A stretch of 64,000 nt of DNA from contig NZ_FPBF01000012.1 of NCBI RefSeq assembly GCF_900116615.1, positions 1 through 64,000 of the forward strand, read 5' to 3'. A program made the translations under genes and the position numbers. The notes below the pieces were generated by a model. That model saw nothing but the letters and a program-made list of their open reading frames with translations, had not been told where the DNA came from and searched no databases. The DNA comes from Algoriphagus locisalis (lineage in GTDB: Bacteria > Bacteroidota > Bacteroidia > Cytophagales > Cyclobacteriaceae). The stretch's first letter is position 1. The number at the start of each line of letters is the position of its first letter. Of the stretch, positions 52,460 through 61,322 are shown piece by piece.

Positions 52460-52966
52460 ATGAAAACATTTATTCGAATTATCGCTGTGGCCTGGTTCAC
52501 CTTTATTCTGGTCGAATCCAATGCCCAAACTGTCAAAGGAGCCATTTCAGTCGGCAAAAAATCTGAATTGAAACTGGAAACCCGATCTGACAACCTGATA
52601 GATATTTTTATTGACTTCCGGAAAGACAGGTATCCCATCCTGTTTTCTTTTCAAGGAGACGGCATCAAATCCAAGGAAGGAAAGGAAATAATATTCTTCG
52701 AATTTATCACTGAGGTGTATCACAATGGCAAATTGATGGGCAAGACCTCCCGAAATCCTATGCCCTACATCCCTGGAGATATGATTATCGGTACGGAAGG
52801 GTTTGATTTCATCTCCCTACTCTCCTACAATGAAAAAAGCCGTGCTTTTCTAAAGGAAACGCCAGGAAAGCTTGCGCCGGGTAGCTATCAGGTGAAGCTC
52901 CTTGCCCGTCCATTGGAAGCCAAGGGACAGATCAAGCCTGCTACATTTTCATTCAACATCCAATAG
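52460..52966 (+). CDS. Hypothetical secreted protein
   Basis: No family recognised. The 168-residue protein has a signal peptide (about 1-22, ending SNAQ) and a beta-rich body (KKSELKLETRSDNLIDIFI, YPILFSFQGDG and PGSYQVKLLARPL). The final part reads like an Ig-like or beta-sandwich end (GSYQVKLLARP). It lies 93 bases after the previous gene and 7 bases before the next lipoprotein. Confidence 0.65.
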   Translation: MKTFIRIIAVAWFTFILVESNAQTVKGAISVGKKSELKLETRSDNLIDIFIDFRKDRYPILFSFQGDGIKSKEGKEIIFFEFITEVYHNGKLMGKTSRNPMPYIPGDMIIGTEGFDFISLLSYNEKSRAFLKETPGKLAPGSYQVKLLARPLEAKGQIKPATFSFNIQ

Positions 52967-52973
52967 ACAGGCT

Positions 52974-53576
52974 ATGAAGACTAACTTAATCAATCGGATT
53001 CTATTACTTACAGGTGTGTCATTACTGGCTTTTGCCTGCGGCGGATCATCCGAAGATCAGGCATTAGAAAAAGTAGCCGAAGACTTGGGAATCGACAAGA
53101 AAGAGCTCGAAAACAAATCCTTCTATTCCTTTGAAATTACAGGCGGCACACTAGACGGGCAGACATTCACCACACCTGTATATGCCCAGGGAGGAATTGA
53201 TAGCCGATGGAATGAGAACACAGAAATAAGTGCAAGCACCATTGGTTTTGTAGATCCTCCACAAGGCAATAGTACGTTTAGGATGATTTGGGAAGGTGAC
53301 AAAATAAGTCCTCTCAAGCCAGAAGAAAATCCCTTTGGGGAGAATTCCTTCATAGAACTGAAGGTGGAGAAAGATGATCAAAAATATACCTTCTTATCCG
53401 ATGGCGGTTCTTATCAAGTAGTTTCAAAAAACAAGAAAGCCTGGGTGGACCAAATCACTAAGAAAGAGTATCCAATTGTAGATATCGAGGCTGAGTTTGA
53501 AGGCGATTTTACTGAAACCAACTCAGGAGAAAAAGTAAAGATCAAAGGCTGGGTGAAAGGCTTCGACCCACGTTAA
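52974..53576 (+). CDS. Hypothetical lipoprotein
   Basis: The ATG at 52974 gives MKTNLINRILLLTGVSLLAFAC, a clean lipoprotein signal; the longer frame from 52902 lies inside the previous gene. The mature protein of about 178 residues starts GGSSEDQALEKVAEDLGI and continues with strands (FYSFEITGGTLDGQTF, FRMIWEGDKISP, KVKIKGWVKGF). It resembles small lipoproteins that carry a GGxLxGxxF strand pattern in this phylum, but I cannot name a family. Confidence 0.7.
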   Translation: MKTNLINRILLLTGVSLLAFACGGSSEDQALEKVAEDLGIDKKELENKSFYSFEITGGTLDGQTFTTPVYAQGGIDSRWNENTEISASTIGFVDPPQGNSTFRMIWEGDKISPLKPEENPFGENSFIELKVEKDDQKYTFLSDGGSYQVVSKNKKAWVDQITKKEYPIVDIEAEFEGDFTETNSGEKVKIKGWVKGFDPR

Positions 53577-53803
53577 GTGATCTTTCTTACGCCCTTTTCT
53601 CCAACTATCTAAACTATATGAGGCAATCAAATCTACGCTGTAGCTGAGCAATCAGCTGCAAACGGGATTGCTTTGGCCTTTTCTAATCCATAATTCTTAT
53701 GGAAGTCATTAGTGAACCACTTCTGAGGATTGCTCCCACTAATGGACATTAGTCTGTACACATCGAATTAAGCAAAATCAATTTTTACCTAAAACTACAA
53801 CTC

Positions 53804-55360
53804 ATGCAAAAACACATGTATATCTCCCTATTCCTACTCTTTTTGGCAGGATGGGCCCAGGCGCAAAATTACACCGGTGTATGGAACGCCGCTATGGTGA
53901 ATGACAAAACAAAAGTGGATACAAACATAGAGTACCATCTGACCCAAATTGGAAACACGGTGACTGGAGAAATTATCCACAAGAAGGAAAACATGAAGGC
54001 TACCCTCACAGGAACACTTGCCAATGGTGAGGTGACCGGCACCTTAAAGTATGATAAAAACCAATGGGCATCTCTGGATCAGAAGTTCAGGATTTTTATC
54101 CGGCCAAATGATAACGCAACCATGTTTATGCATGAGAGCACCAAAGGTGCGCGGTATTTCGGAGGACCACTCTTTAAAAACCAAACCCTGACCAATCAGC
54201 AAGCCAGTAAGGCACAGGCAGCAACTTCACTACAAAAAGGTGCATTTTCCGCAGGAAGTGGAACGGTAGTGCAGCAGTCAACCGCTAAACCCAAAGTTGG
54301 AGTAGCAATGGCCACTACACCAAAAAAGACTGCCAGAAATATCGGTGGATATTACCGAATCGAAGGGATGACTGATGCCAGCGGAACCAAAAGAAACCTC
54401 TTCGTGAATGTCAGGAATTTCCCAGACAGCAAAGACCGAAGCAAAGCGTATGGGGAAGCGTTGATACTAGGTGAGGCATATGGAATAGGTTCCTCAGGCG
54501 GCCGACTATTTGGATATGAAACAAATGGCGATGATGTCACTGTCATGTTTGACACGATTTATGAACTGAATAAGAAGAACACCATGGCCAACGGGCGGAT
54601 AGAAGGTATCTATCTGATAGCCCCAAAACTGGGCTACAAAATGATTAAAATCAGTCAGGCAGAAGCTGAAAAAAATTCAAAAGCCACCGACTATGAATAT
54701 AAAGTTACCGTCGTGGGGGTTTTGATCAAAAGTGAATTTAGAGAATCATTACCTAAACTTTATGGGAATATTAGAGTGAATGGAATTTTGGAGACCAGGA
54801 CAGACAGGAAAAAAGTAGAAAACAACCAAAAACAATCCGATTTGATCTGGAATGTATCGAAGGCAGGCTCGAGACCAGCCCAAAGGAACATCAAATCTTA
54901 CCAGGATAAGAAGAAGAACTTGTTTTTCGCAAATGGTATGAAAGGCGTAAAGTTTTATAAGTTCAGTGCTGATGTTAATCCGGTAGAGGACACCTATTTT
55001 ATACCCTTAGAACTTTCAAGGACATTTAGTGTTAGGCCCGAGTGGCTTTCTGGCGAAAATCAAAGATTTATGTTTGAAGTATATGCTGAACTATTTGATG
55101 ATTCTGGAGCTGTATTGACTTATAATTTTGGTAAGAAAACCCGGGGTGTTTATCTTCATGAACTAGATGATTTTAATAAACTTTGGTCTTCTGAAAAGTC
55201 AGCCAATAGAGTTATTAATTCGAGATCAGATACTGAGGGAATTGCAATTTCGGCTCCTTTTTATTTTCAAGTCAATGGTTCCGATGAAAGAGGGATTGGG
55301 ATATTCGGAACCGAAAAGTGGTCAACATTAGTTTTTAAAATTGAACGAATTGAAAGATAA
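53804..55360 (+). CDS. Large secreted beta-rich protein, function unknown
   Basis: The 518-residue protein has a signal peptide (about 1-20, ending AQAQ) and at least two parts. The first (about 21-125) has TGVWNAAMVNDKTKVD, HLTQIGNTVTGEIIH and ANGEVTGTLKY, the repeating strand pattern of lipocalin- or avidin-like barrels. A low-complexity Ala/Thr/Lys linker follows (about 130-175), then a similar barrel-like block (about 178-285) and a long C-terminal domain (about 300-518). From about 55000 onwards the DNA becomes more A/T-rich than the first half, which may show a later-joined domain. No enzyme motif seen. Confidence 0.65.
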   Translation: MQKHMYISLFLLFLAGWAQAQNYTGVWNAAMVNDKTKVDTNIEYHLTQIGNTVTGEIIHKKENMKATLTGTLANGEVTGTLKYDKNQWASLDQKFRIFIRPNDNATMFMHESTKGARYFGGPLFKNQTLTNQQASKAQAATSLQKGAFSAGSGTVVQQSTAKPKVGVAMATTPKKTARNIGGYYRIEGMTDASGTKRNLFVNVRNFPDSKDRSKAYGEALILGEAYGIGSSGGRLFGYETNGDDVTVMFDTIYELNKKNTMANGRIEGIYLIAPKLGYKMIKISQAEAEKNSKATDYEYKVTVVGVLIKSEFRESLPKLYGNIRVNGILETRTDRKKVENNQKQSDLIWNVSKAGSRPAQRNIKSYQDKKKNLFFANGMKGVKFYKFSADVNPVEDTYFIPLELSRTFSVRPEWLSGENQRFMFEVYAELFDDSGAVLTYNFGKKTRGVYLHELDDFNKLWSSEKSANRVINSRSDTEGIAISAPFYFQVNGSDERGIGIFGTEKWSTLVFKIERIER

Positions 55361-55364
55361 GCTA

Positions 55365-56168
55365 ATGCGTAAAGAGTTTATTTTCCTTGAGCTTTTAAGT
55401 TTATTATGCGTCACTTTGTCTTTTGGTCAAGAAGCCCAACTAGCCATATACGACAGCAAAGAAGAAGGGCTTTACTTCGATCAAGCCCTGATCTATTCCT
55501 ATTCCGATCACACTGGTTTGAAAAAAGAGATATGGATCTACCACAGCTCATGCAGCGGGCGATTTCTGTTCGACCATGCGGCTTGGGGAAGAGAGGATGA
55601 GATGATCCACTACGTCATTGCCCAGCCAGACGGCAGTTACCTGACCTTCGGCACAGAAGCCGAAGGGCCAGGTAATGGCAAGATCGTCGCCGTGGACTCT
55701 GTGTATCTGGAATCCAAAGACGCCAGAACTGCGATTCCTCCAAATGACGGTTATATACAGTTTGTAGCCCTTCCTGAATCCAATAAAGTAATTGCAGGAC
55801 TGGAAAGCAGAGCATATAAAGTTCGAAAACTAAAGGAGGCGAATGGAAAGGAGGTCATTCATCTAGCCACAGTGGACTTTGATACCAGACTTATCTATGC
55901 TTTCAACCAACAGGCCCAGGAACTTCGTCTTCCTGAATTATTCAGCGATGGACTTTCACTGGGTGCCGATCAGCTCATCACCCGAATCGAATCTTCCTAC
56001 ACCGATTCAAACGGTAAGAAGTATTGGAGCACCCTAAGCCTTGAGACAATAGATCCAACTACCTATTGGGCACCTTACAAAGAACACACACTACGGCAAA
56101 GGATTGGAGAAAAATTAATTACTAAACCTCTGCTCGAATCAATGGAGCTAACGGAGCCTTGTTATTAA
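55365..56168 (+). CDS. Hypothetical secreted protein
   Basis: The ATG at 55365, 4 bases after the previous stop, gives a signal peptide (MRKEFIFLELLSLLCVTLSFGQ). The longer frame from 55341 overlaps the upstream gene. The 268-residue protein has a beta-rich body (GLYFDQALIYSYSDH, YHSSCSGRFLFDHAAWG, SYLTFGTEAEG and YAFNQQAQELRLPELF). I recognise no family. It ends the run of plus-strand secreted genes. Confidence 0.65.
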   Translation: MRKEFIFLELLSLLCVTLSFGQEAQLAIYDSKEEGLYFDQALIYSYSDHTGLKKEIWIYHSSCSGRFLFDHAAWGREDEMIHYVIAQPDGSYLTFGTEAEGPGNGKIVAVDSVYLESKDARTAIPPNDGYIQFVALPESNKVIAGLESRAYKVRKLKEANGKEVIHLATVDFDTRLIYAFNQQAQELRLPELFSDGLSLGADQLITRIESSYTDSNGKKYWSTLSLETIDPTTYWAPYKEHTLRQRIGEKLITKPLLESMELTEPCY

Positions 56169-56387
56169 AAAATGGTAGTTTGTCCGCACCTGCTCTTGGA
56201 TTCTTTAAGGATCATCAGATCATGTGGACTTGTAGAATAAAGCAATACTTTTTCCAAGACAGTTAATCTTAACTCCTTAGAAGCTTTTTTACCCTATTTT
56301 TAGAAGCCCAAATGAAAAATAAACTGAAAGATGCGATTCTATCCCGGATTCAGAGATAAGTTGGGCTAATTATTATCAAAATAACAA

Positions 56388-56966
56388 ATGAAGGAAGGAC
56401 TAATCAAAGATGCTTATGAGGCGCTGATCAAGGAATTGCAGACGATTTTGACGGTTGCTTACATTTTTTCAGTTGCCGTCGGAATGCTCTTTACCCATCA
56501 TAAATACAAGGAATTTAATATCAATATTTTTGATTATGCTGATATCCTGGATTTTCTGATTGCTCCTTTTTCAGATTTTGCTATTCTCTGGTTTATCATT
56601 GCCTCCTCGGCACTTATCGGCCTATTGCTCGTGGGCGACACATACTTTAGAAAAAAGTATCCCTATGCCTATTCCCGGTTTAATTTCGGAATAGACAAAA
56701 AGCAATGGTTTAGCCAGTATAGGGTCATTTCCTTCATTATCTTATTTGCACTCTATCTGGTATTAGCAGCCCAAGCCTATGGCAGTTATTATAAAAAACA
56801 GGTAATGGAGAGCAGCCCAATTGAAATCAGATTTGCCGATAACGAAACCAAAAGAGGATTGCTAGTTGGTAAAACAAAGGACATTATTTTTCTGTTGGAC
56901 GGAGAGCGGATCTCAGCTATTCCAATCACCTCGTTTTTGAAGGAATATCAGCTGCCAAAGAAATAA
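56388..56966 (+). CDS. Membrane protein with three transmembrane helices
   Basis: The function is unknown. The 192-residue protein has a short cytoplasmic start, helices at about 21-37, 62-84 and 117-138, and a soluble end of about 50 residues (PIEIRFADNETKRGLLVGK, then FLLDGERISAIPI) that looks like a small beta domain. It starts with the ATG at 56388, 219 bases after the previous gene, so it probably has its own promoter. No family recognised. Confidence 0.7.
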   Translation: MKEGLIKDAYEALIKELQTILTVAYIFSVAVGMLFTHHKYKEFNINIFDYADILDFLIAPFSDFAILWFIIASSALIGLLLVGDTYFRKKYPYAYSRFNFGIDKKQWFSQYRVISFIILFALYLVLAAQAYGSYYKKQVMESSPIEIRFADNETKRGLLVGKTKDIIFLLDGERISAIPITSFLKEYQLPKK

Positions 56967-57072
56967 GAGACAAGGAACCATGATTGCATTTAAACAATCC
57001 AGACTTCTAGTAAAGATTGAGCTAAACCATCTAAAAGTAGGTTAGCAAAAAGGAATTGAAAATTAAGGAAGC

Positions 57073-57579
57073 TTAAAAACCTCCTTTTTGCAGTTTTAGA
57101 AAGTCATTAACTTTTTGCGACCAACCCAAGGCTACCTCCCACTCATTTACCAAATATCCACTCTTATTTTCGTCATAAAGTTCAAGCTCTTTTGACTTCT
57201 TTTGCTCCTCAAACTGATCGAACACCAAACTGATTTTACTGATGATCTGCTTCCGCTCCTCGGCATTTTCCAATTCCCGGAAAACTCTAACCGGTTTGCA
57301 GAGCCGTATCTGATCCAACTCAATCACCTGAAAAAAGCTGGAACTCTCCTGCAAATGCAAATAAAGAAGCTGTTGTTTCTCTGGGACCAAGGCTAGGCAA
57401 TAGCCCTTACGCCAGGTGGCAAAATCATTTTTCTTTAACTGGCTATGCGGTGCTAGTTCCCTGAGTTTATCTTTCAGGATGTTGCGCTGTTTATTTTGTT
57501 TAAGAAAAGAAATATATAGGGGTAGCATCATCATCAAGGCCAATAGGACCGAGAAGGCAATTATTAGTAAATCACTCAT
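57073..57579 (-). CDS. Small membrane-anchored hypothetical protein
   Basis: The 168-residue product has one N-terminal membrane helix (LLIIAFSVLLALMMMLPLYISFL) and a cytoplasmic part with DFATWRKGYCLALVPEKQQLLYLHLQ and FQVIELDQIRLCKPV, strands like those of a PH-like or YcxB-like domain (family uncertain). Its stop lies 106 bases from the convergent end of the previous gene. No operon partner is apparent. Confidence 0.65.
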   Translation of the reverse strand: MSDLLIIAFSVLLALMMMLPLYISFLKQNKQRNILKDKLRELAPHSQLKKNDFATWRKGYCLALVPEKQQLLYLHLQESSSFFQVIELDQIRLCKPVRVFRELENAEERKQIISKISLVFDQFEEQKKSKELELYDENKSGYLVNEWEVALGWSQKVNDFLKLQKGGF

Positions 57580-57669
57580 GAATTTTGAATTGGTAAAATG
57601 GAATATTCATCCTATCCGACCCTGAGCGTCAGTAGGAAGTAGCAAAGACTTGAAGAAATGCTGTCCTTT

Positions 57670-58047
57670 TTACCAGAAATAATGAAATGGGAATATGATT
57701 TCGCCCGACGTGAGCGAACCGAAAATCGGTTCGCTGGAAAAGCTTAACCTTGACAATCCCGAAAAAACCAGGCCTAATTCCGCATGGGTTACAGCAGAAA
57801 AAATAAGCTGCCAGTGCCCGTTCCCTTCTGGCCAGTCCTGCCGCGAAACCTGTCTATTTCCTCTATTCCAATCTGCATTGTTGCTATGCAAAAAATAAGT
57901 GATGCCCGGATCAGTTTTAGTATTACTATAGAAGGATTTGGCAGCTAATTCATGTGAAATCATGCCTTCACTAATTCCTGAAGAGGGTATTATCACCCAA
58001 CAAATCAGGTAATAAAACAGGAAAATAAGTGAGTTTAATTTTTTCAT
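57670..58047 (-). CDS. Putative small secreted protein (doubtful)
   Basis: A 125-codon frame from the ATG at 58047 with a hydrophobic start (LNSLIFLFYYLICWVIIPSSG) that would act as a signal peptide. The rest has no family likeness, and the region contains a perfect DNA palindrome, GCGAACCG-AAAAT-CGGTTCGC. Coding status is uncertain; it could be a true secreted protein or chance. Confidence 0.35.
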   Translation of the reverse strand: MKKLNSLIFLFYYLICWVIIPSSGISEGMISHELAAKSFYSNTKTDPGITYFLHSNNADWNRGNRQVSRQDWPEGNGHWQLIFSAVTHAELGLVFSGLSRLSFSSEPIFGSLTSGEIIFPFHYFW

Positions 58048-58261
58048 TTTACACATGAATCGGGCTCTTTGTAAAATTAGCCTGGCACAAATCTAACAAA
58101 AACATAGGTTTTGCAGAATTTGGAGGATTTGCAGTTTGCACTGAGGCACCTATCGGATCGAGAAATCCTTTCTGCGCTTTCAACTCTACGTATTCTCAGG
58201 ACTTTGCCGCATGCGGATACTACTCCTGACTCTTGGCTAATCTACAAAATCTGATACCCAT

Positions 58262-58861
58262 TTAGAATTCCTTACAAAGTGTTCTTCGTAACTCCACTAC
58301 CTGAGTCAGGTCATCCGTTTCCTGTTTGACATTTTTTCGGATGATCGCCACCCAAATCACTACCATAAGCAGGTAAGCGGCATAGATCAGCCACATATAC
58401 AGCTTTGGGATATATATGGAAAATTCAGGAGCCAGCAATAAAAGGCCAAAACTATAAAGCCCAAGAGTGGAATAGGTAAGAACTCCGTTTATTCTTGTTC
58501 TTAAGGCAAGGTACTTTTCATCCTGCTGAAGTTTTTGATAGGCAGAACTAGTGAACCTACGTGCTCCAAAGGAAATCACGGAGTAAGCCTCTCCGATAAC
58601 GCGCGCCAGCAAGCTGCCCAACATCAACGCTACTCCTACTTTACTCAGCAATTCCTGAAAAGGAAAAAACAATTGCCAGCAGGCCGTGATCCCAAGTAAG
58701 GACAGGCTTAGTAAGATTAGGTTTCCCCATTGAAGTTTTAGGCTTTTCTTCTTCATGCTAGTTGCCTTTTCAATCAAAAATTCAGGACTAGCTGGATTAG
58801 GTTCTATTGATCTTTGTGCAGATTTCCAGCTATCTATTATATTTTTGGGAAGTTCATTCAT
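58262..58861 (-). CDS. Four-helix membrane protein, probable anti-sigma partner
   Basis: The 199-residue protein has a soluble N-terminus of about 40 residues, then four predicted helices (about 44-65, 70-88, 130-150 and 153-172) and a short C-terminal tail. It starts inside the last codons of the ECF sigma gene upstream (8-base overlap), so the two are co-translated. Position and layout fit a membrane anti-sigma factor or sensor for that sigma, but no zinc-binding or FecR motif is visible. Family not recognised. Confidence 0.7.
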   Translation of the reverse strand: MNELPKNIIDSWKSAQRSIEPNPASPEFLIEKATSMKKKSLKLQWGNLILLSLSLLGITACWQLFFPFQELLSKVGVALMLGSLLARVIGEAYSVISFGARRFTSSAYQKLQQDEKYLALRTRINGVLTYSTLGLYSFGLLLLAPEFSIYIPKLYMWLIYAAYLLMVVIWVAIIRKNVKQETDDLTQVVELRRTLCKEF

Positions 58862-59351
58862 GATTCATCAGTTTTTTAAGTTTCTTTTTTACCCGGTGGA
58901 TTTTCACCCTCAAGTTGGATGCTGATATACCCAGCACTTCGGAAATTTCCTCATAGGGTAATTCTTCAAGCAGCATGGAGACAATCAGTCGATCCAGGTC
59001 ATCCAGTTTCCCCAAGGCACGGTATAGTTCATCCAGGGTTTTTTGGCTACTATCCTCTTCTTCACTAAGTTGCTCATGAGACAACTGCATAGGATCTTGT
59101 AGCTCCGCTTCACGCTTTGACTTTTTGAGAAACCCCAAGCAAGAATTCACGGTGATCCTATAGATCCAAGTCTTATAGGAAGACTGGCCTCTGAACCCCT
59201 CCAGATGGTTCCAAACCTGGATAAATACTTCTTGAGTCAGATCTTCTGCCTGGTCCCGGTTTCCTTTTACAAAACCGAGGGCAAGCTGTAACACCATGGC
59301 ATAATACTGCCCATAGAGTCGGGAAAATATGATTTTTTTAGGTTCACTCAC
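58854..59351 (-). CDS. ECF-type RNA polymerase sigma factor
   Basis: I favour the GTG at 59351, which overlaps the hydrolase stop as GTGA; an ATG at 59387 would add 12 residues (MVGAGASAAYQT) that come from hydrolase codons. The product has region 2 (about 10-85: LYGQYYAMVLQLALGFVKG, DQAEDLTQEVFIQVWNHL, YKTWIYRITVN) and region 4 (about 118-160: LDDLDRLIVSMLLEELPYEEISEVLG and SNLRVKIHR). It is the middle gene of a hydrolase, sigma and membrane-protein operon on the minus strand. Confidence 0.88.
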   Translation of the reverse strand: MSEPKKIIFSRLYGQYYAMVLQLALGFVKGNRDQAEDLTQEVFIQVWNHLEGFRGQSSYKTWIYRITVNSCLGFLKKSKREAELQDPMQLSHEQLSEEEDSSQKTLDELYRALGKLDDLDRLIVSMLLEELPYEEISEVLGISASNLRVKIHRVKKKLKKLMNHE

Positions 59352-60181
59352 TGTTTGATAAGCTGCTGAAGCTCCTGCACCAACCACTCAGGCTGATCCA
59401 TCATGATAAAATGCCTACTATTTTGCGCCATTTTGAACTCCTTGTTTTGCAAAGCGCTGTATTGGGTTTTCATAGTTTCCAGGGCTTGAGCTCCATATGG
59501 CTGGTCTGCCACCAAAATCAATACAGGTGTTTTAATATTTTCCAACCCGGTCCGGAGATCCAGCTTCAGCAGATCGGTATATCCTTTTACAAAGGTTTCC
59601 CGGTCAGCAGCAAGTATCCAATCCTTCAGCTGCTGTTGATCATCTACCGCAGTAGCCATTCCCTGCGCCATCTGACTGGCATATACCTCAAAATCTGCCG
59701 CATTCATATTCATCAGTTGTTTGTTATAATCGCCGTCATAAGATAACCCCTCGGCAGGAATTCCAGGCATCATGACCTCCCGCATACAGGGCAGTGCATC
59801 CACCAGCACCAGCTGAGCAACCCTAGTTGGAATTGCCTTTACCAGCTCTACAGCTAAGTTGCCACCCATGCTATGTCCTACCACTGTAAGTTCCTGAAGA
59901 TTATTCTCTTCTACAAAATTGATCAGTTCCACAGTGATCTGGCTATACCAGGGAAAACTTATTGGTGTAACCCCGTCGAAGCCAGCATAAGTAAGGGTAA
60001 TGGATTCATGATCTGGCAATTTTGAGGAAATCTGATCCCAAACCTGACCAGAACTCCCAAATCCGGGAAGAAACAGGATAGGTTTACCTGTCCCAGCCCG
60101 CTGTACCCTGAATGAGGTTTGGGCTTCAGAAATTGTTACTAGAAGGATTGCCACTATCAGGCAGCTAAAATATTTTTTCAT
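59348..60181 (-). CDS. Secreted alpha/beta-hydrolase
   Basis: The 277-residue protein has a signal peptide (about 1-20, ending SEAQ) and a clean alpha/beta-hydrolase fold. GKPILFLPGFGSS is the oxyanion-hole strand, GHSMGG the nucleophile elbow (Ser near 99), Asp in VLILVADQPYG (near 225) and His in NSRHFIMMDQP (near 258). It resembles the proline iminopeptidase/haloalkane dehalogenase-like hydrolases more than the HGGG esterases. The substrate is unknown. It is first in an operon with an ECF sigma and a four-helix membrane protein. A broken duplicate of its 5' half lies at 35078-35374. Confidence 0.85.
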   Translation of the reverse strand: MKKYFSCLIVAILLVTISEAQTSFRVQRAGTGKPILFLPGFGSSGQVWDQISSKLPDHESITLTYAGFDGVTPISFPWYSQITVELINFVEENNLQELTVVGHSMGGNLAVELVKAIPTRVAQLVLVDALPCMREVMMPGIPAEGLSYDGDYNKQLMNMNAADFEVYASQMAQGMATAVDDQQQLKDWILAADRETFVKGYTDLLKLDLRTGLENIKTPVLILVADQPYGAQALETMKTQYSALQNKEFKMAQNSRHFIMMDQPEWLVQELQQLIKQ

Positions 60182-60386
60182 GTGTTCGGTTTTTATCTCT
60201 TGGAAGAAAAAAGCACCGAAATGTTACATGTAACTAGAAAAAATTATAGCCGTGAAAAGGCCTTTAGTCCTTTTCGAAGGCCAAGCACAGCACCAATTGT
60301 GAAATACACTGAGCTATAAGTCTAACTCATGATGCATGAAAAGACGTAACTCAAACTTTTGCTGAACACAGTCAAAAAAAGAATCC

Positions 60387-61322
60387 TCACTCAGAAATAA
60401 TCCTATAATCACCGGTGGGTGCTATCTGTATAAGTTTGCCTTCAATTGCTTTTTCATCACCAGTGCGATTGTTGGTCAGCAGCAGCCTATAGCTCAAAAT
60501 CCTGCGTCTCATTTCATATTCACTTCGGAATTGCGAGGTTCCGGCAGGCACTGTGATCTTCTCCTTTAAGGCAGTCCAGTCTGATATTTCTGATTGGGTA
60601 TATTCGGTATAAATCCCTTCTTCCTCACCGAGTAAAACCTCCTGATCCTGTATATGGGCGGGAAGTCTGACGGCTATACTATCTGATTTTAACCAAACAA
60701 ACGCATCTGGGGTATCACTGCTGAATAAATAGCTACTGGTTGGGTCAATTCCTCCAATAGGTGTAAATTCAATCTCCTGGCTATACGGCAAATCCATTTT
60801 GATTGAACTGCCCTTTTTCCAATAAAGCGAGTCAGCATCTCCTTCTCCCACGTAGTATCTGAGTTGTTTAAAGGAGTACCCTTGGGATACCTTTTGAGAA
60901 ACACGGATTGTTTTTGTGGCTTTTGGTGAGCTCAGGAAGATCCTGAATTCAAATGGCTCGCCTGAGCTGTTTTCTTCGAGCTGGATTTGTAGCGTATTGC
61001 CAGTATCCCGAACCACCACAAAACCTTTGTTAGGCCATATGGCTTCTAACCTTCCTTCATTTTCTAATTGTAACAGTATATTCTCGCCAGTTTTTTCATC
61101 TTGAAGGTTAAAAATATCACCAAAAATCCTGGTGTCGCCTTGGACATTTTCTATTTTATCTATGTGCCAATCCTGAGAAGTAAATTCAACCTGCTGAACC
61201 CCACCTTCTGCCTCAACTTCTATTTGATCTTGGGAAGGGGAAATCACAGGGTCTTCTGGCTGATCGGTACAGGAGAGTAAAAGGCACACAACAGTCAAAT
61301 AGCTTAAAAATATTTTTTTCAT
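60387..61322 (-). CDS. Lipoprotein with BACON-like N-terminal domain
   Basis: The 311-residue protein starts MKKIFLSYLTVVCLLLSC, a lipoprotein signal. Just after it, QDQIEVEAEGGVQQVEFTSQ and WHIDKIENVQ match the strand pattern of BACON-type domains (EGGxxxVxFxxxxxW), commonly found in surface proteins of this phylum. The rest is beta-rich and not recognised. It ends EGKLIQIAPTGDYRIISE, nearly the same as the small ORF at 36500-36685. No downstream gene is close. It stands alone between the hydrolase operon and a gene-poor region. Confidence 0.7.
   Translation of the reverse strand: MKKIFLSYLTVVCLLLSCTDQPEDPVISPSQDQIEVEAEGGVQQVEFTSQDWHIDKIENVQGDTRIFGDIFNLQDEKTGENILLQLENEGRLEAIWPNKGFVVVRDTGNTLQIQLEENSSGEPFEFRIFLSSPKATKTIRVSQKVSQGYSFKQLRYYVGEGDADSLYWKKGSSIKMDLPYSQEIEFTPIGGIDPTSSYLFSSDTPDAFVWLKSDSIAVRLPAHIQDQEVLLGEEEGIYTEYTQSEISDWTALKEKITVPAGTSQFRSEYEMRRRILSYRLLLTNNRTGDEKAIEGKLIQIAPTGDYRIISE

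Noticed and set aside
59352..59387. ATG start for the ECF sigma at 59387
   Set aside because: The added residues come from hydrolase codons; the GTG at 59351 gives the usual 4-base overlap and a normal region 2 start. It cannot be fully excluded.
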